This document shows positions 32,639 through 40,737 of a stretch of 59,771 nucleotides of DNA, in pieces. Position 1 is the stretch's first letter. Every line of letters begins with the position of its first letter. The DNA is taken from contig CANRAH010000010.1 of NCBI GenBank assembly GCA_947628565.1, positions 1-59,771 of the forward strand, given 5' to 3'. The position numbers and the translations under genes are program-made. The notes under the pieces are model-generated. The model was not told the origin of the DNA. It ran no database searches and saw only the letters and a list, made by a program, of their open reading frames with translations. The DNA comes from an uncultured Bacilli bacterium. GTDB lineage: Bacteria; Bacillota_I; Bacilli_A; RF39; UBA660.

Positions 32639-33425
32639 TTAAATCAACTTCTATTATCCTATTATCGGAAAGTTCAGCTTTGTATTTTCTTTTTAATATA
32701 TCTACACTTATGACTTTACCAATGCCTTCATCTGTTTCGACTTTTTTTCCAACTTTAGGTAACCCTTTTGCACACTCTTTATAACATTCATCTTCATATT
32801 TTAAACAACAAAGTAATCTCCCACAGGCACCATTAATTTTTGTTGGATTAAGTGCAATATTTTGATTTTTAGCCATGTTGATAGATACAGAATCAAAGTC
32901 ACATAAAAATTTTGAACAGCAAAGTTCTCTTCCACAAGATCCAAATCCTCCAACTTCTTTTGCTTTATCTCTAACACCAACTTGTCTTAATTCTATTCTT
33001 GTTTTATATATATTTGCAAGATCCTTAGCAAGTTTTCTAAAATCAACTCTACTTTCAGAAAGAAAAGTAAATAATAATTGACTTCTATCGAACGTGTAAT
33101 TAGCCTCCAATATATACATATTTAAATTATACTTTAAAACTAATTCTCTACATTTTATTAATGCCTTTTTTGCATCTTCTTGATTTTTTAAATGCTTTTC
33201 TGTATCCTTTTTAGATGCAATACGTACAACTTCACTGAGCGAAGTTGTTAATTTTTTTGAATCAATATTAAAGTTTGATTTTTCTACATTGCCATATTGT
33301 AATCCTCGTTCTGTTTTAACTATAACATTTGAATTTTTTTTTATATCTAACCCATTTGGAGAAAAATAATATATTTTACTATTTTTTTTGAATGATACTC
33401 CTATTACCTCTATCAATTTAATCAC
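32625..33425 (-). CDS. ricT: PSP1-domain protein RicT (YaaT)
   Basis: A 266-aa protein with GTG start at 33425 overlapping the end of holB by 8 nt. The PSP1 domain carries the conserved cysteines of RicT (FGSCGRELCCSKFLC and GACGRLLCCLKYEDEC). In B. subtilis RicT with RicA and RicF forms an Fe-S complex that helps RNase Y and affects sporulation, competence and biofilm formation. Upstream holB and downstream yabB-like gene match Bacillus, but yabA, which normally lies between them, is missing. Confidence 0.93.
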   Translation of the reverse strand: MIKLIEVIGVSFKKNSKIYYFSPNGLDIKKNSNVIVKTERGLQYGNVEKSNFNIDSKKLTTSLSEVVRIASKKDTEKHLKNQEDAKKALIKCRELVLKYNLNMYILEANYTFDRSQLLFTFLSESRVDFRKLAKDLANIYKTRIELRQVGVRDKAKEVGGFGSCGRELCCSKFLCDFDSVSINMAKNQNIALNPTKINGACGRLLCCLKYEDECYKECAKGLPKVGKKVETDEGIGKVISVDILKRKYKAELSDNRIIEVDLNESN

Positions 33426-34377
33426 ATCCTTCTAGTTCAATTATTAATTTATCCATAAGTAAATTTGGATTAATATTAAATTTAATTAATTCCATCAAAT
33501 TCATTATTACATTTATTTTTAAAGTTAAAGATTCAAGTTTATTGCTTTTTGCTATATTATTTAAGGTTTCTTCATAATCATTAAATATTTCTATATTTTT
33601 ATCCAATTTTATATTTAATAAATCTTTATAAAATAAAAGAATTATAGTAAAAGCATTATAAATTTCATCTTTCTCTTTAAAATGATCATGCCAAAGTTTA
33701 TTCATATATATAATTGTGTTTGTATGATTTTCTTCATAATAACTAATAAAATTTATAACTATATCTAACATTGATTTATTTTTATCTTCTATAATAAAAT
33801 TAGATATATCTTCTGTATTATTATAAAGATAATGTGCGATTTTCTCTAAAGTAGAAAGATTTTCAAGTGTAACTTTATTTTTTAAAGATAAAATTTGACA
33901 TCTTGATACTATTGTATCTAATAATTGATATATATTATCAGTTATCAAAATTGCAATTATACCCTCTTCTGGTTCTTCTAAAAATTTTAATAAAGAATTA
34001 GATGACGATATATTTAATTTTGAAGCATCATTTATTATATATACTTTTTTATTTCCTAATATTGATTTTTTTGAAAATTCATCTTGTAAATCATCCAATT
34101 GTGTTTTTTTTATCCACTGACCCTCTGGATTAATAATTTTAAGTTCTATAAATTCATTTTTATCTATATTTGAACATTGATTACAACCATTGCAATTATT
34201 TTTATTGCTATAATTTTTAGGGCAAAGCAAGTACTTTGCAAACGCAATAGCTAAATTCAAAGCTTGTGGATAGCCATTAGTCTCTATCAAATATGCATGA
34301 TTTAGTTTATTATTTTTTAATGAATTAATTAAAGTTTTATATACTATATTTTGCTCAAAACTAAAATCATCTAACAT
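33418..34377 (-). CDS. holB: DNA polymerase III delta' subunit
   Basis: A 319-aa protein starting at the ATG at 34377 (TTGGAGGA upstream). It is a clamp-loader AAA+ fold: the N-terminal part reads NKLNHAYLIETNGY, with a four-cysteine zinc site (CPKNYSNKNNCNGCNQC) and the SRC motif VSRCQILSL. The P-loop is degenerate, as usual for delta'. It completes the clamp loader with DnaX encoded 1.3 kb upstream. The tmk gene, usually nearby, is not in the window. Confidence 0.9.
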   Translation of the reverse strand: MLDDFSFEQNIVYKTLINSLKNNKLNHAYLIETNGYPQALNLAIAFAKYLLCPKNYSNKNNCNGCNQCSNIDKNEFIELKIINPEGQWIKKTQLDDLQDEFSKKSILGNKKVYIINDASKLNISSSNSLLKFLEEPEEGIIAILITDNIYQLLDTIVSRCQILSLKNKVTLENLSTLEKIAHYLYNNTEDISNFIIEDKNKSMLDIVINFISYYEENHTNTIIYMNKLWHDHFKEKDEIYNAFTIILLFYKDLLNIKLDKNIEIFNDYEETLNNIAKSNKLESLTLKINVIMNLMELIKFNINPNLLMDKLIIELEGCD

Positions 34378-34440
34378 AAAGTCCTCCAATGTATTTAAAT
34401 CACATAAATATTATATCATGAAAATTATTAATTTTAAGAA

Positions 34441-34461
34441 AAAATAGCATTACGCTATTTT
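34441..34461 (-). terminator. Terminator of the tadA/dnaX-ybaB-recR-bofA run
   Basis: AAAATAGC (34441-34448) and GCTATTTT (34454-34461) with a 5-nt loop and a TTTTCTT tail on the minus strand. Confidence 0.75.
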
Positions 34462-34509
34462 AAATTTAACTTATTTTTAATATTTTATTATACTTTTAGT
34501 TTATTAAAT

Positions 34510-34698
34510 TCAATAAATTAATACCATTATAACTATAAGTGATAAAAGAGCTGGAACACCAAGTAAGGATATTAGTAAAACAGTAATTATATTGATAGGT
34601 ATAATAAGCCCTATAGGTTGTACTATTAAATTATAAGCATATAACAAAAAAGAACTAATAACAATTCGCTTAATTATTTTAAATATAAATTTTAACAT
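34510..34698 (-). CDS. bofA: BofA-family small membrane protein
   Basis: A 62-aa protein from the ATG at 34698 (AGGTGG upstream; the GTG three codons earlier lies inside this site). Two hydrophobic segments are seen (residues 8-25 and 34-61), with the family core PIGLIIPINIITVLLISLLG followed by VPALLSLI. In Bacillus BofA holds the pro-sigma-K protease SpoIVFB inactive. Its position after recR is exactly the Bacillus one. No other sigma-K gene is visible, so the role may differ. Short length leaves some doubt. Confidence 0.82.
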   Translation of the reverse strand: MLKFIFKIIKRIVISSFLLYAYNLIVQPIGLIIPINIITVLLISLLGVPALLSLIVIMVLIY

Positions 34699-34736
34699 AT
34701 TGTCCACCTAATTTATATTATGTTTTTAATAATTAA

Positions 34737-35348
34737 TTATGAATCTTTATTAGTTATATCCATCCTATTTTCCAAAGCCATCTCTAATGTTAAAGAATCA
34801 ACATAATCTATTTCAGCTCCTATTGGAATACCATAAGCTATTTTTGATATTTTAACATCTAAGTCTTCTAATATTTTTGATATATATAATGATGTTGTTT
34901 CACCTTCAACACTTGGCTTTAAAGCTAAAATAATTTCTTTAATTTTATCTTCTTTAACTCTAGAAATTATATTTGAAATATTTATATCTTCGGGATTTAT
35001 TCCATCTATTGGTGAAATTAACCCATCAAGTACATGATAATATCCATCATATATATTTAGCTTTTCAAATTGTATAACATTTTTGGGTTCTTCTACTACA
35101 CATAAAATTTGTTTATTCCTATTTTTATCTTTGCATATTTCGCATAATTCATCTTCACTTAAATTATTGCATTTGATACATCTTCTTATTTTTGTTTTTG
35201 AATCTTTTAGGGAAGATGAAAATATATTTATAGTATCATTATCAAAATCTAATATTGATAAAGCAAGCCTTTCAGCAGTTTTTTCACCTATTCCAGGTAG
35301 TTTTTTAAAACACTCTATCAAATTTAAAATTGTACTTGGATATTTCAT
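34737..35348 (-). CDS. recR: Recombination protein RecR
   Basis: A 203-aa protein with helix-hairpin-helix (KLPGIGEKTAERLALSIL), the four-cysteine zinc finger CIKCNNLSEDELCEIC, and the Toprim domain (VVEEPKNVIQFEKL, then LKPSVEGETTSLYI). It acts with RecF and RecO in loading RecA at gaps. The stop of ybaB and the start of recR overlap by one base (TAATG), giving tight translational coupling. Confidence 0.97.
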   Translation of the reverse strand: MKYPSTILNLIECFKKLPGIGEKTAERLALSILDFDNDTINIFSSSLKDSKTKIRRCIKCNNLSEDELCEICKDKNRNKQILCVVEEPKNVIQFEKLNIYDGYYHVLDGLISPIDGINPEDINISNIISRVKEDKIKEIILALKPSVEGETTSLYISKILEDLDVKISKIAYGIPIGAEIDYVDSLTLEMALENRMDITNKDS

Positions 35349-35644
35349 TAGAATAGACCAGGCATTCCTTTAGTATATACACCCATTTTTTCTTCAGTTT
35401 CTTTATCAATTTGCTTCATAGCATCATTAAATGCAACAGTTATCATATCTTGCAATAATTCAATATCATCATTTTCAAGTTTATCCATGTCTATTTTTAC
35501 ATCTAATAATTCTTTTTTACCGTTCATTTTTACTGTTACTATTGATGACTTTCCAATGAACTCTTTAGAATTGATTTCGTCCTGAGTTTTTAACATATCT
35601 TTTTGTAATTTTTGTGCTTGTTTAAGCATTGCTTGCATATTCAT
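35348..35644 (-). CDS. ybaB: YbaB/EbfC nucleoid-associated protein
   Basis: A 98-aa protein with the typical MNMQAMLKQAQKLQKDMLK start and EKMGVYTKGMPGLF end. The family forms a tweezer-shaped dimer that binds DNA and may assist in recombination or gene regulation. It sits between dnaX and recR, the conserved position in most bacteria, overlapping recR by 1 nt. Confidence 0.95.
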   Translation of the reverse strand: MNMQAMLKQAQKLQKDMLKTQDEINSKEFIGKSSIVTVKMNGKKELLDVKIDMDKLENDDIELLQDMITVAFNDAMKQIDKETEEKMGVYTKGMPGLF

Positions 35645-35658
35645 ATTATTCCTTCTTT

Positions 35659-37329
35659 CTAATTATAAACAATCAAATCTTCAAACATTTCTTCTATTTC
35701 GTTTGTGTTAACATTTGATTTTTCAACATTTTCATTATTTTTAAATATATCATCAAGTGAAATATTTTCATCCTTATATTCATATATTTTATTTTTAGAT
35801 TTCATATTTTTATTAAATTCTACTTTAATTGGTTCCCACTCTTCCTCACTAACAGCGATAGGTTTATAATCAACATTATACACCTTCTTTAAAATATTTT
35901 CTATTTCAATTAAAGATAAATTAAAACATTCTTCTAAATTCTTAATTTTATAAACAAATATTAGATTTTTATCTCCTTTTGCTTTTAATTCTCCATCCAA
36001 TATCAAAGATACATTTGAACTATAAGTAGGATCCATAAGTAATTCTTTTATGTCGTCTAAATTATCTTTAAATGTTATTAACTCTTTTTTATCAAACTTT
36101 GCCAAAGTATTTGTTATTCTAATCTTTTTTAATTCATCCAATTTATCTTTTGTATCATCTGATAATTCTTTTTTATCATATTTTTTTTCTGCTACTATTT
36201 TCTTTTTTTCTTCTAATATTGGTATTTCTTTTTGAGGTTCAATTATATTTTTTTTATTTTTTAATTCAAATATTTTAATCATTGCAAGTTCACAAATTAA
36301 TCTTGTATTATTAGTATTTTTACTATTTTTAATTGAATCTAATAAAATTTCTATTGAACTATATATATCTTCTTCTTTTACTATGTTGCACATCTCTTCA
36401 TACATTAATTTTTCTATATCATTATCAAAATATGAAGAATTATTAAAATATATTAATGTATTTTTTAAAAATTCTATTGTGTTTTCTATAATTTTAGTTA
36501 AATTTTTGCCTTCTTCATCATATTCTTTAATTAAATTAAATGTTTCACTTAATTTACCTTGATAAATTTTCGTTAATAATTCTTTTATCTCATTATTAGT
36601 TATAGTACCATATACAGCATGGACATCGGAAACTTCTATTTTATCAAGTGTATAATTTGTTAATTGATCTAGCAATCCTAAAGAATCTCTTAATCCGCCA
36701 TCAGAAAGATGCGCAATTAAGGAAATCGCCTCTTCTGTTATATTTATATTTTCCTCTTTACAAACATATAAAAGTCGTTCTTTTATGTCATCAACACTTA
36801 TTTTTTTAAAATCAAATCTTTGACATCTTGATAATATTGTAGATGGTATTTTATGTGGTTCTGTTGTTGCTAAAATAAATATAATATGTTTAGGTGGTTC
36901 TTCTAATGTTTTAAGTAGTGCATTAAATGCTGCTGGTGTTAACATATGAACTTCATCTATTATATATACCTTATACTTTCCAAAAGAAGGTACTAAACTT
37001 ACTTTATCTCTTAATTCTCTTATTTCATCAACACCATTATTTGATGCTGCATCTATTTCAATAATATCAGTATTTTGTTTGTTATTGGTTTGCGTACAAC
37101 TTACACATTTATTACAAGGTGTAACATGATCTAATGATTCACAGTTAACTATTTTAGCTAATATCTTAGCTATACTTGTTTTACCAGTGCCTCTTGGGCC
37201 AGTAAACAAATATGCATGGTTTATACGATTATTCAAAATACTATTTGTTAATGTTTTTACTATTACTTTTTGTCCTACAACATCATCAAATGTTTTAGGC
37301 CTATATTTTCTGTATAATGCTTGATACAT
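35659..37329 (-). CDS. dnaX: DNA polymerase III gamma/tau subunit
   Basis: A 556-aa protein. AAA+ clamp-loader ATPase: Walker A FTGPRGTGKTSIAKILAK (residues about 42-59), zinc site with cysteines in CESLDHVTPCNKCVSC, Walker B IIDEVHML, SRC motif LSRCQRFDFKK. Then come domain III, a Lys/Glu-rich linker (about 370-410) and a polymerase-binding C-terminus. I did not find a convincing in-frame A AAA AAG slippage site, so no short gamma form is claimed. The adjacent SRP RNA and tadA reproduce the Bacillus tadA-scr-dnaX neighbourhood. Confidence 0.96.
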   Translation of the reverse strand: MYQALYRKYRPKTFDDVVGQKVIVKTLTNSILNNRINHAYLFTGPRGTGKTSIAKILAKIVNCESLDHVTPCNKCVSCTQTNNKQNTDIIEIDAASNNGVDEIRELRDKVSLVPSFGKYKVYIIDEVHMLTPAAFNALLKTLEEPPKHIIFILATTEPHKIPSTILSRCQRFDFKKISVDDIKERLLYVCKEENINITEEAISLIAHLSDGGLRDSLGLLDQLTNYTLDKIEVSDVHAVYGTITNNEIKELLTKIYQGKLSETFNLIKEYDEEGKNLTKIIENTIEFLKNTLIYFNNSSYFDNDIEKLMYEEMCNIVKEEDIYSSIEILLDSIKNSKNTNNTRLICELAMIKIFELKNKKNIIEPQKEIPILEEKKKIVAEKKYDKKELSDDTKDKLDELKKIRITNTLAKFDKKELITFKDNLDDIKELLMDPTYSSNVSLILDGELKAKGDKNLIFVYKIKNLEECFNLSLIEIENILKKVYNVDYKPIAVSEEEWEPIKVEFNKNMKSKNKIYEYKDENISLDDIFKNNENVEKSNVNTNEIEEMFEDLIVYN

Positions 37330-37385
37330 GTTTCACCTCTAATCATATAAATATTATACACTTTAATATTTCAAAAAAAAAGTAC

Positions 37386-37799
37386 TTATCTTTTTTTTTG
37401 AAAAAAGGTTTGTACCATTTTTTTACACTGTTCTTCGCACACTTTTGAAATAATTGCTACATTTTTTAAATTTTTTGTATCACCATAATTTAAATTAGAT
37501 ACTCCATAAACAATTTTACTTATTCGTGCCTGTTCAATTGCTCCACAACACATTTTACATGGTTCCATAGTAACATATAATGTGCATTCATCAAGACGCC
37601 AATTTTTTGTTTTTTTACATGCTTTAGATATAGCAATTATTTCCGCATGTTTTGTTGCATCTTTCAATTTTTCTTTTTTATTATATGCTTTGGATATTAT
37701 TTTATTATTTTTTACTATTATTGCTCCAACAGGTACTTCATTTTTTTTTAATGCTTTTTTTGCTTGTTTTATAGCTAAATTCATATAATAATTATTCAT
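37386..37799 (-). CDS. tadA: tRNA-specific adenosine deaminase TadA
   Basis: A 137-aa protein with zinc and catalytic motifs DATKHAEIIAIS (His, Glu) and EPCKMCCGAIEQARI (two Cys). It converts A34 to inosine in tRNA-Arg(ACG). It is longer and closer to TadA than the nearby cytidine deaminase. It is 57 nt upstream of dnaX and just after a parS cluster. The ribosome binding site is AGGAATG-like. Confidence 0.93.
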   Translation of the reverse strand: MNNYYMNLAIKQAKKALKKNEVPVGAIIVKNNKIISKAYNKKEKLKDATKHAEIIAISKACKKTKNWRLDECTLYVTMEPCKMCCGAIEQARISKIVYGVSNLNYGDTKNLKNVAIISKVCEEQCKKMVQTFFQKKR

Positions 37800-37811
37800 T
37801 CATTCCTCCAA

Positions 37812-37827
37812 TATTTCACGTGAAACA
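37812..37827. other. parS site 1 (one mismatch)
   Basis: TATTTCACGTGAAACA, differing from the consensus TGTTTCACGTGAAACA at position 2. It lies in the tadA 5' region, 13 nt before the tadA start. Confidence 0.8.
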
Positions 37828-37840
37828 TATTTATTTTTTT

Positions 37841-37864
37841 CTAATGTTTCACGTGAAACATTAG
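37841..37864. other. parS site 2 within a 24-bp palindrome
   Basis: A perfect TGTTTCACGTGAAACA (37845-37860) with flanks CTAA and TTAG that extend the palindrome. Confidence 0.92.
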
Positions 37865-37884
37865 AATTTTAATTTTTTATTTAT

Positions 37885-37910
37885 ATTCATGTTTCACGTG
37901 AAACATGAAT
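37885..37910. other. parS site 3 within a 26-bp palindrome
   Basis: Perfect parS core at 37890-37905. Flanks ATTCA and TGAAT pair with each other. Confidence 0.92.
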
Positions 37911-37928
37911 AAATTCTATTTTTATCAT

Positions 37929-37956
37929 ACTCAATGTTTCACGTGAAACATTGAGT
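37929..37956. other. parS site 4 within a 28-bp palindrome
   Basis: Perfect parS core at 37935-37950. Flanks ACTCAA and TTGAGT pair with each other. It lies just downstream of the SRP RNA 3' end. Confidence 0.92.
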
Positions 37957-37979
37957 AATTTATTAATGAATAAAAAAAA

Positions 37980-38050
37980 GCACACACATTTAGAGATTTT
38001 TAAGGCTGCTGTTTTCCAACTCTGACCTGGTTCAAACATAAATGTTGTGC
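37980..38050 (-). ncRNA. ffs: Signal recognition particle RNA (small bacterial 4.5S type)
   Basis: The minus strand holds the universal SRP domain IV sequence: GAACCAGGTCAG on one side and GGAAAACAGCAGCC on the other (the Ffh-binding loop, GGAA tetraloop class). Terminal arms GCACAACATTT and AAATGTGTGTGC close a stem and are followed by T8, a terminator. At 71 nt it lacks an Alu domain, unlike the 270-nt B. subtilis scRNA. With Ffh it targets membrane proteins to the translocon. Confidence 0.95.
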
Positions 38051-38056
38051 ATTAAT

Positions 38057-38085
38057 AATATATTATAAATAGCTAAAAATATCAA
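38057..38085 (-). promoter_or_regulatory. Promoter of the SRP RNA gene
   Basis: TTGATA (38080-38085), 17-nt spacer, TATATT (38057-38062), placing the start at G38050. A TATAAT at 38062-38067 overlaps but has poor spacing. Confidence 0.65.
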
Positions 38086-38110
38086 TTGTTTAATAAAATT
38101 ATAAAAAAAA

Positions 38111-38140
38111 TAATCAATGTTTCACGTGAAACATTGATTA
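38111..38140. other. parS site 5 within a 30-bp palindrome; also a terminator-like hairpin after gyrA
   Basis: Perfect parS core at 38118-38133. Flanks TAATCAA and TTGATTA pair fully. On the minus strand the palindrome is followed at once by T8 (A8 on the plus strand at 38103-38110), so the gyrA transcript would form a long hairpin plus U-tract here. Confidence 0.9.
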
Positions 38141-38158
38141 TATATATAATTTATTTTC

Positions 38159-38174
38159 TGGGAAATATTTCCCA
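38159..38174. other. 16-bp palindrome of Noc-type half-sites
   Basis: TGGGAAATATTTCCCA contains GGGAAAT and ATTTCCC, the two halves of the Noc box ATTTCCCGGGAAAT, but in the opposite arrangement. It lies between parS sites 5 and 6. Confidence 0.45.
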
Positions 38175-38178
38175 AGCA

Positions 38179-38194
38179 TGTTTCACGTGAAACA
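38179..38194. other. parS site 6
   Basis: Perfect TGTTTCACGTGAAACA, 8 nt from the gyrA stop codon, with only one extra paired base on each side. Confidence 0.92.
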
Positions 38195-38201
38195 TATAAT
38201 T

Positions 38202-40727
38202 TTATTCATTGCTTTCAGTATTATTACTTTCTTCATCAACATCCTGATTATCATCATGATCAATAATAGCAATAGTACTAACTTTCTGATTATCTTTAAG
38301 ATTTATTAATTTAACACCTTGCGCAACACGTCCAGTTGATGAAACTTGAGTAAGTGGTAATCTAATTATCATGCCACTATTAGTTATAAGCATTAAATCT
38401 TCATTTCCATTAACAATTTTAAATGAAACTATATTTCCATTCTTTTCTGTAACATTTAATGCTTTTACACCTTTACTACCTCTATGTGTCATTCTATATT
38501 GATTAATATTTGTCTTTTTACCATAACCATTTTCTGTTACAACAAGTACATCAGCATTTTCAGGAGATATTTCCATTCCTACAGCCTTGCCATCACCAAC
38601 AGCAATTCCTTTTACACCAGAAGCAGTTCTGCCCATAATTCTAATTTCTGATTCATTAAATCTAATTATTCTTCCATTTGATGAAGCTATTAAAATTTCA
38701 GAGTTACCTTCAGTTATTTTAGCTGAAATTAGTTCGTCATCTTCTTTTAAAGTTATTGCAATTTTTCCATTTGTTCTAATATTTTCAAATTCTTTAATAT
38801 TGGTTCTCTTAATAATTCCACTTTGCGTACAAAGTACAACGTAAGCTGGAATTTCACTTGGAGTAGCTTTAAGCATAACATTTACTTTTTCATCTTTTTC
38901 TAGTGGTAATAGATTTATTATTGGTAAACCTTTAGATTGCCTATTAAATAATGGTACTTCATATCCTTTCATTCTATATACTTTTCCTTTATTAGTAAAG
39001 AATAATATATAATCATGTGTTGTCATATAAAGTATATTTTCAACAAAATCTTCTTCATTCGTAGTCATTCCTTTAATTCCTACGCCACCTCTATTTTGAA
39101 GTTTATAAGTATCACTTTCAACGCGTTTAATATATCCTTTATTTGTCAAAGTAACAACTAAATCTTCGACAGGAATTAAAGATTCATCATCGATAAAATC
39201 AATTGCTGTCATATCTATTGATGTTCTTCTTTCATCAGAATATTTATTTTTAATTTCTATTAATTCTTTCTTTATTATATCTAATATTTTTTGTTCACTA
39301 CCTAAAATAGATTTTAATTCTTCTATTAATTCTAGTAAATTTTTTAATTCTTCTTCTATTTTATTTCTTTCTAGACCAGTTAATCTTCTTAATTTTAATT
39401 CCAATATATTGTCTGCTTGAATCTGAGTTAACTTAAATCTATTCATAAGTTCCATTCTAGCATTTTCATCAGTATCGGATTCTTTTATAATTTTAATAAC
39501 TGCGTCAATATTATCAAGAGCTATTTTATATCCTTCTAATATATGAACTCTTGCTTCAGATTTTTTTAAATCAAATTTTGTTCTTCTAATAATTACTTCT
39601 TTTTGGTGATCTATATATTTTGAAATAATATCTTTAAGTGGTAATGTTTTTGGTGTTCCATTATCTAGCATTAAAAATATTATTCCATAATTTGTTTGAA
39701 ATCCAGTATGTTTATATAAATTATTTAATATAACTTGAGCATTTGCATCCTTTTTTAAAGTAATCGTTATTTTTACACCATCTTTTAAATCAGTATGATA
39801 ATCTGAAATACCATCTATTATTTTGTTATGTACAAGCTCTGCTACTTTGTTTTTCAAATCCATTGTATTTACGCCGTAAGGTACTTCAGTAAATATTATT
39901 TGATTATGCCCTGAGTGTTCTTCTATTGATGCGCGACTTCTTATTGTAATTGAACCTCTACCTGTTTCATATGCTCTTCTTATCCCAGAATTTCCTAAAA
40001 TTATGCCTCCTGTTGGAAAATCTGGACCTTTTATATATTCCATAAGACCTAATGTATCGATTGCTGGATTATCAATATAAGCTACACATCCATCTATCAC
40101 TTCTCCTAAATTATGTGGTGGAATATTTGTAGCCATACCAACAGCAATACCCATTGACCCATTTACAAGTACATTTGGAAATCTAGAAGGTAAAACTTTA
40201 GGTTCTTTACTAGTTGCATCAAAATTATCATCCATATCAACTGTATCTTTATTTATATCTCTTAAAAGTTCTAATGATATTTTAGAAAGTCTAGCCTCTG
40301 TATAACGATATGCAGCGGCACCATCACCTTCTATATTACCAAAGTTTCCGTGTCCGTCTACTAGCATATATCTTTGATTAAAATCTTGAGCTAAACGAAC
40401 CATAGCATCGTATATACTAGAATCACCATGTGGATGATAATGTCCCATTACATAACCAACTGTAGTAGCTGATTTTTTATGAGGTTTGTCAGGAGTATTT
40501 CCTTCTTCATACATAGACCATAATATTCTTCTGTGAACTGGTTTTAAACCATCTCTTAGATCAGGTATTGCACGTGAAGTTATAACACTCATTGAATAAT
40601 CAAGAAATGAACTTCTTACTTCACTTACAATATTATTTTCGGATAAGCTATCTCTTTCATGAAATTTATCATTTGAATCGCTTATTTCAATATTTTCATC
40701 TTTTATTTTGTTTTCATTATTATCCAT
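38202..40727 (-). CDS. gyrA: DNA gyrase subunit A
   Basis: An 841-aa type IIA topoisomerase A subunit. N-terminal breakage domain with SYAMSV-like SMSVITSRAIPDLRDGLKPV, the catalytic tyrosine in AAAYRYTEARL (residues about 145), then a coiled coil and a C-terminal beta-propeller. The GyrA box that wraps DNA is degenerate (LQNRGGVGIKG). Pairing with gyrB 10 nt upstream identifies it as GyrA rather than ParC. Its 5' end carries an acidic extension of about 30 residues. The 3' flank holds parS sites 6 and 5. Confidence 0.96.
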   Translation of the reverse strand: MDNNENKIKDENIEISDSNDKFHERDSLSENNIVSEVRSSFLDYSMSVITSRAIPDLRDGLKPVHRRILWSMYEEGNTPDKPHKKSATTVGYVMGHYHPHGDSSIYDAMVRLAQDFNQRYMLVDGHGNFGNIEGDGAAAYRYTEARLSKISLELLRDINKDTVDMDDNFDATSKEPKVLPSRFPNVLVNGSMGIAVGMATNIPPHNLGEVIDGCVAYIDNPAIDTLGLMEYIKGPDFPTGGIILGNSGIRRAYETGRGSITIRSRASIEEHSGHNQIIFTEVPYGVNTMDLKNKVAELVHNKIIDGISDYHTDLKDGVKITITLKKDANAQVILNNLYKHTGFQTNYGIIFLMLDNGTPKTLPLKDIISKYIDHQKEVIIRRTKFDLKKSEARVHILEGYKIALDNIDAVIKIIKESDTDENARMELMNRFKLTQIQADNILELKLRRLTGLERNKIEEELKNLLELIEELKSILGSEQKILDIIKKELIEIKNKYSDERRTSIDMTAIDFIDDESLIPVEDLVVTLTNKGYIKRVESDTYKLQNRGGVGIKGMTTNEEDFVENILYMTTHDYILFFTNKGKVYRMKGYEVPLFNRQSKGLPIINLLPLEKDEKVNVMLKATPSEIPAYVVLCTQSGIIKRTNIKEFENIRTNGKIAITLKEDDELISAKITEGNSEILIASSNGRIIRFNESEIRIMGRTASGVKGIAVGDGKAVGMEISPENADVLVVTENGYGKKTNINQYRMTHRGSKGVKALNVTEKNGNIVSFKIVNGNEDLMLITNSGMIIRLPLTQVSSTGRVAQGVKLINLKDNQKVSTIAIIDHDDNQDVDEESNNTESNE

Positions 40728-40737
40728 GCTTCACCTC

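Noticed and set aside
35659-37329. Programmed frameshift in dnaX producing a short gamma subunit
   Set aside because: An A-rich stretch occurs in the linker, but the heptamer is not in the A AAA AAG register and no stem follows.
37812-38194. Regular short palindromic repeats resembling a CRISPR array or repeat element
   Set aside because: Repeats are 16-30 bp self-palindromes with a strict parS core, spacing is irregular, a known RNA gene lies between them, and no cas genes are near.
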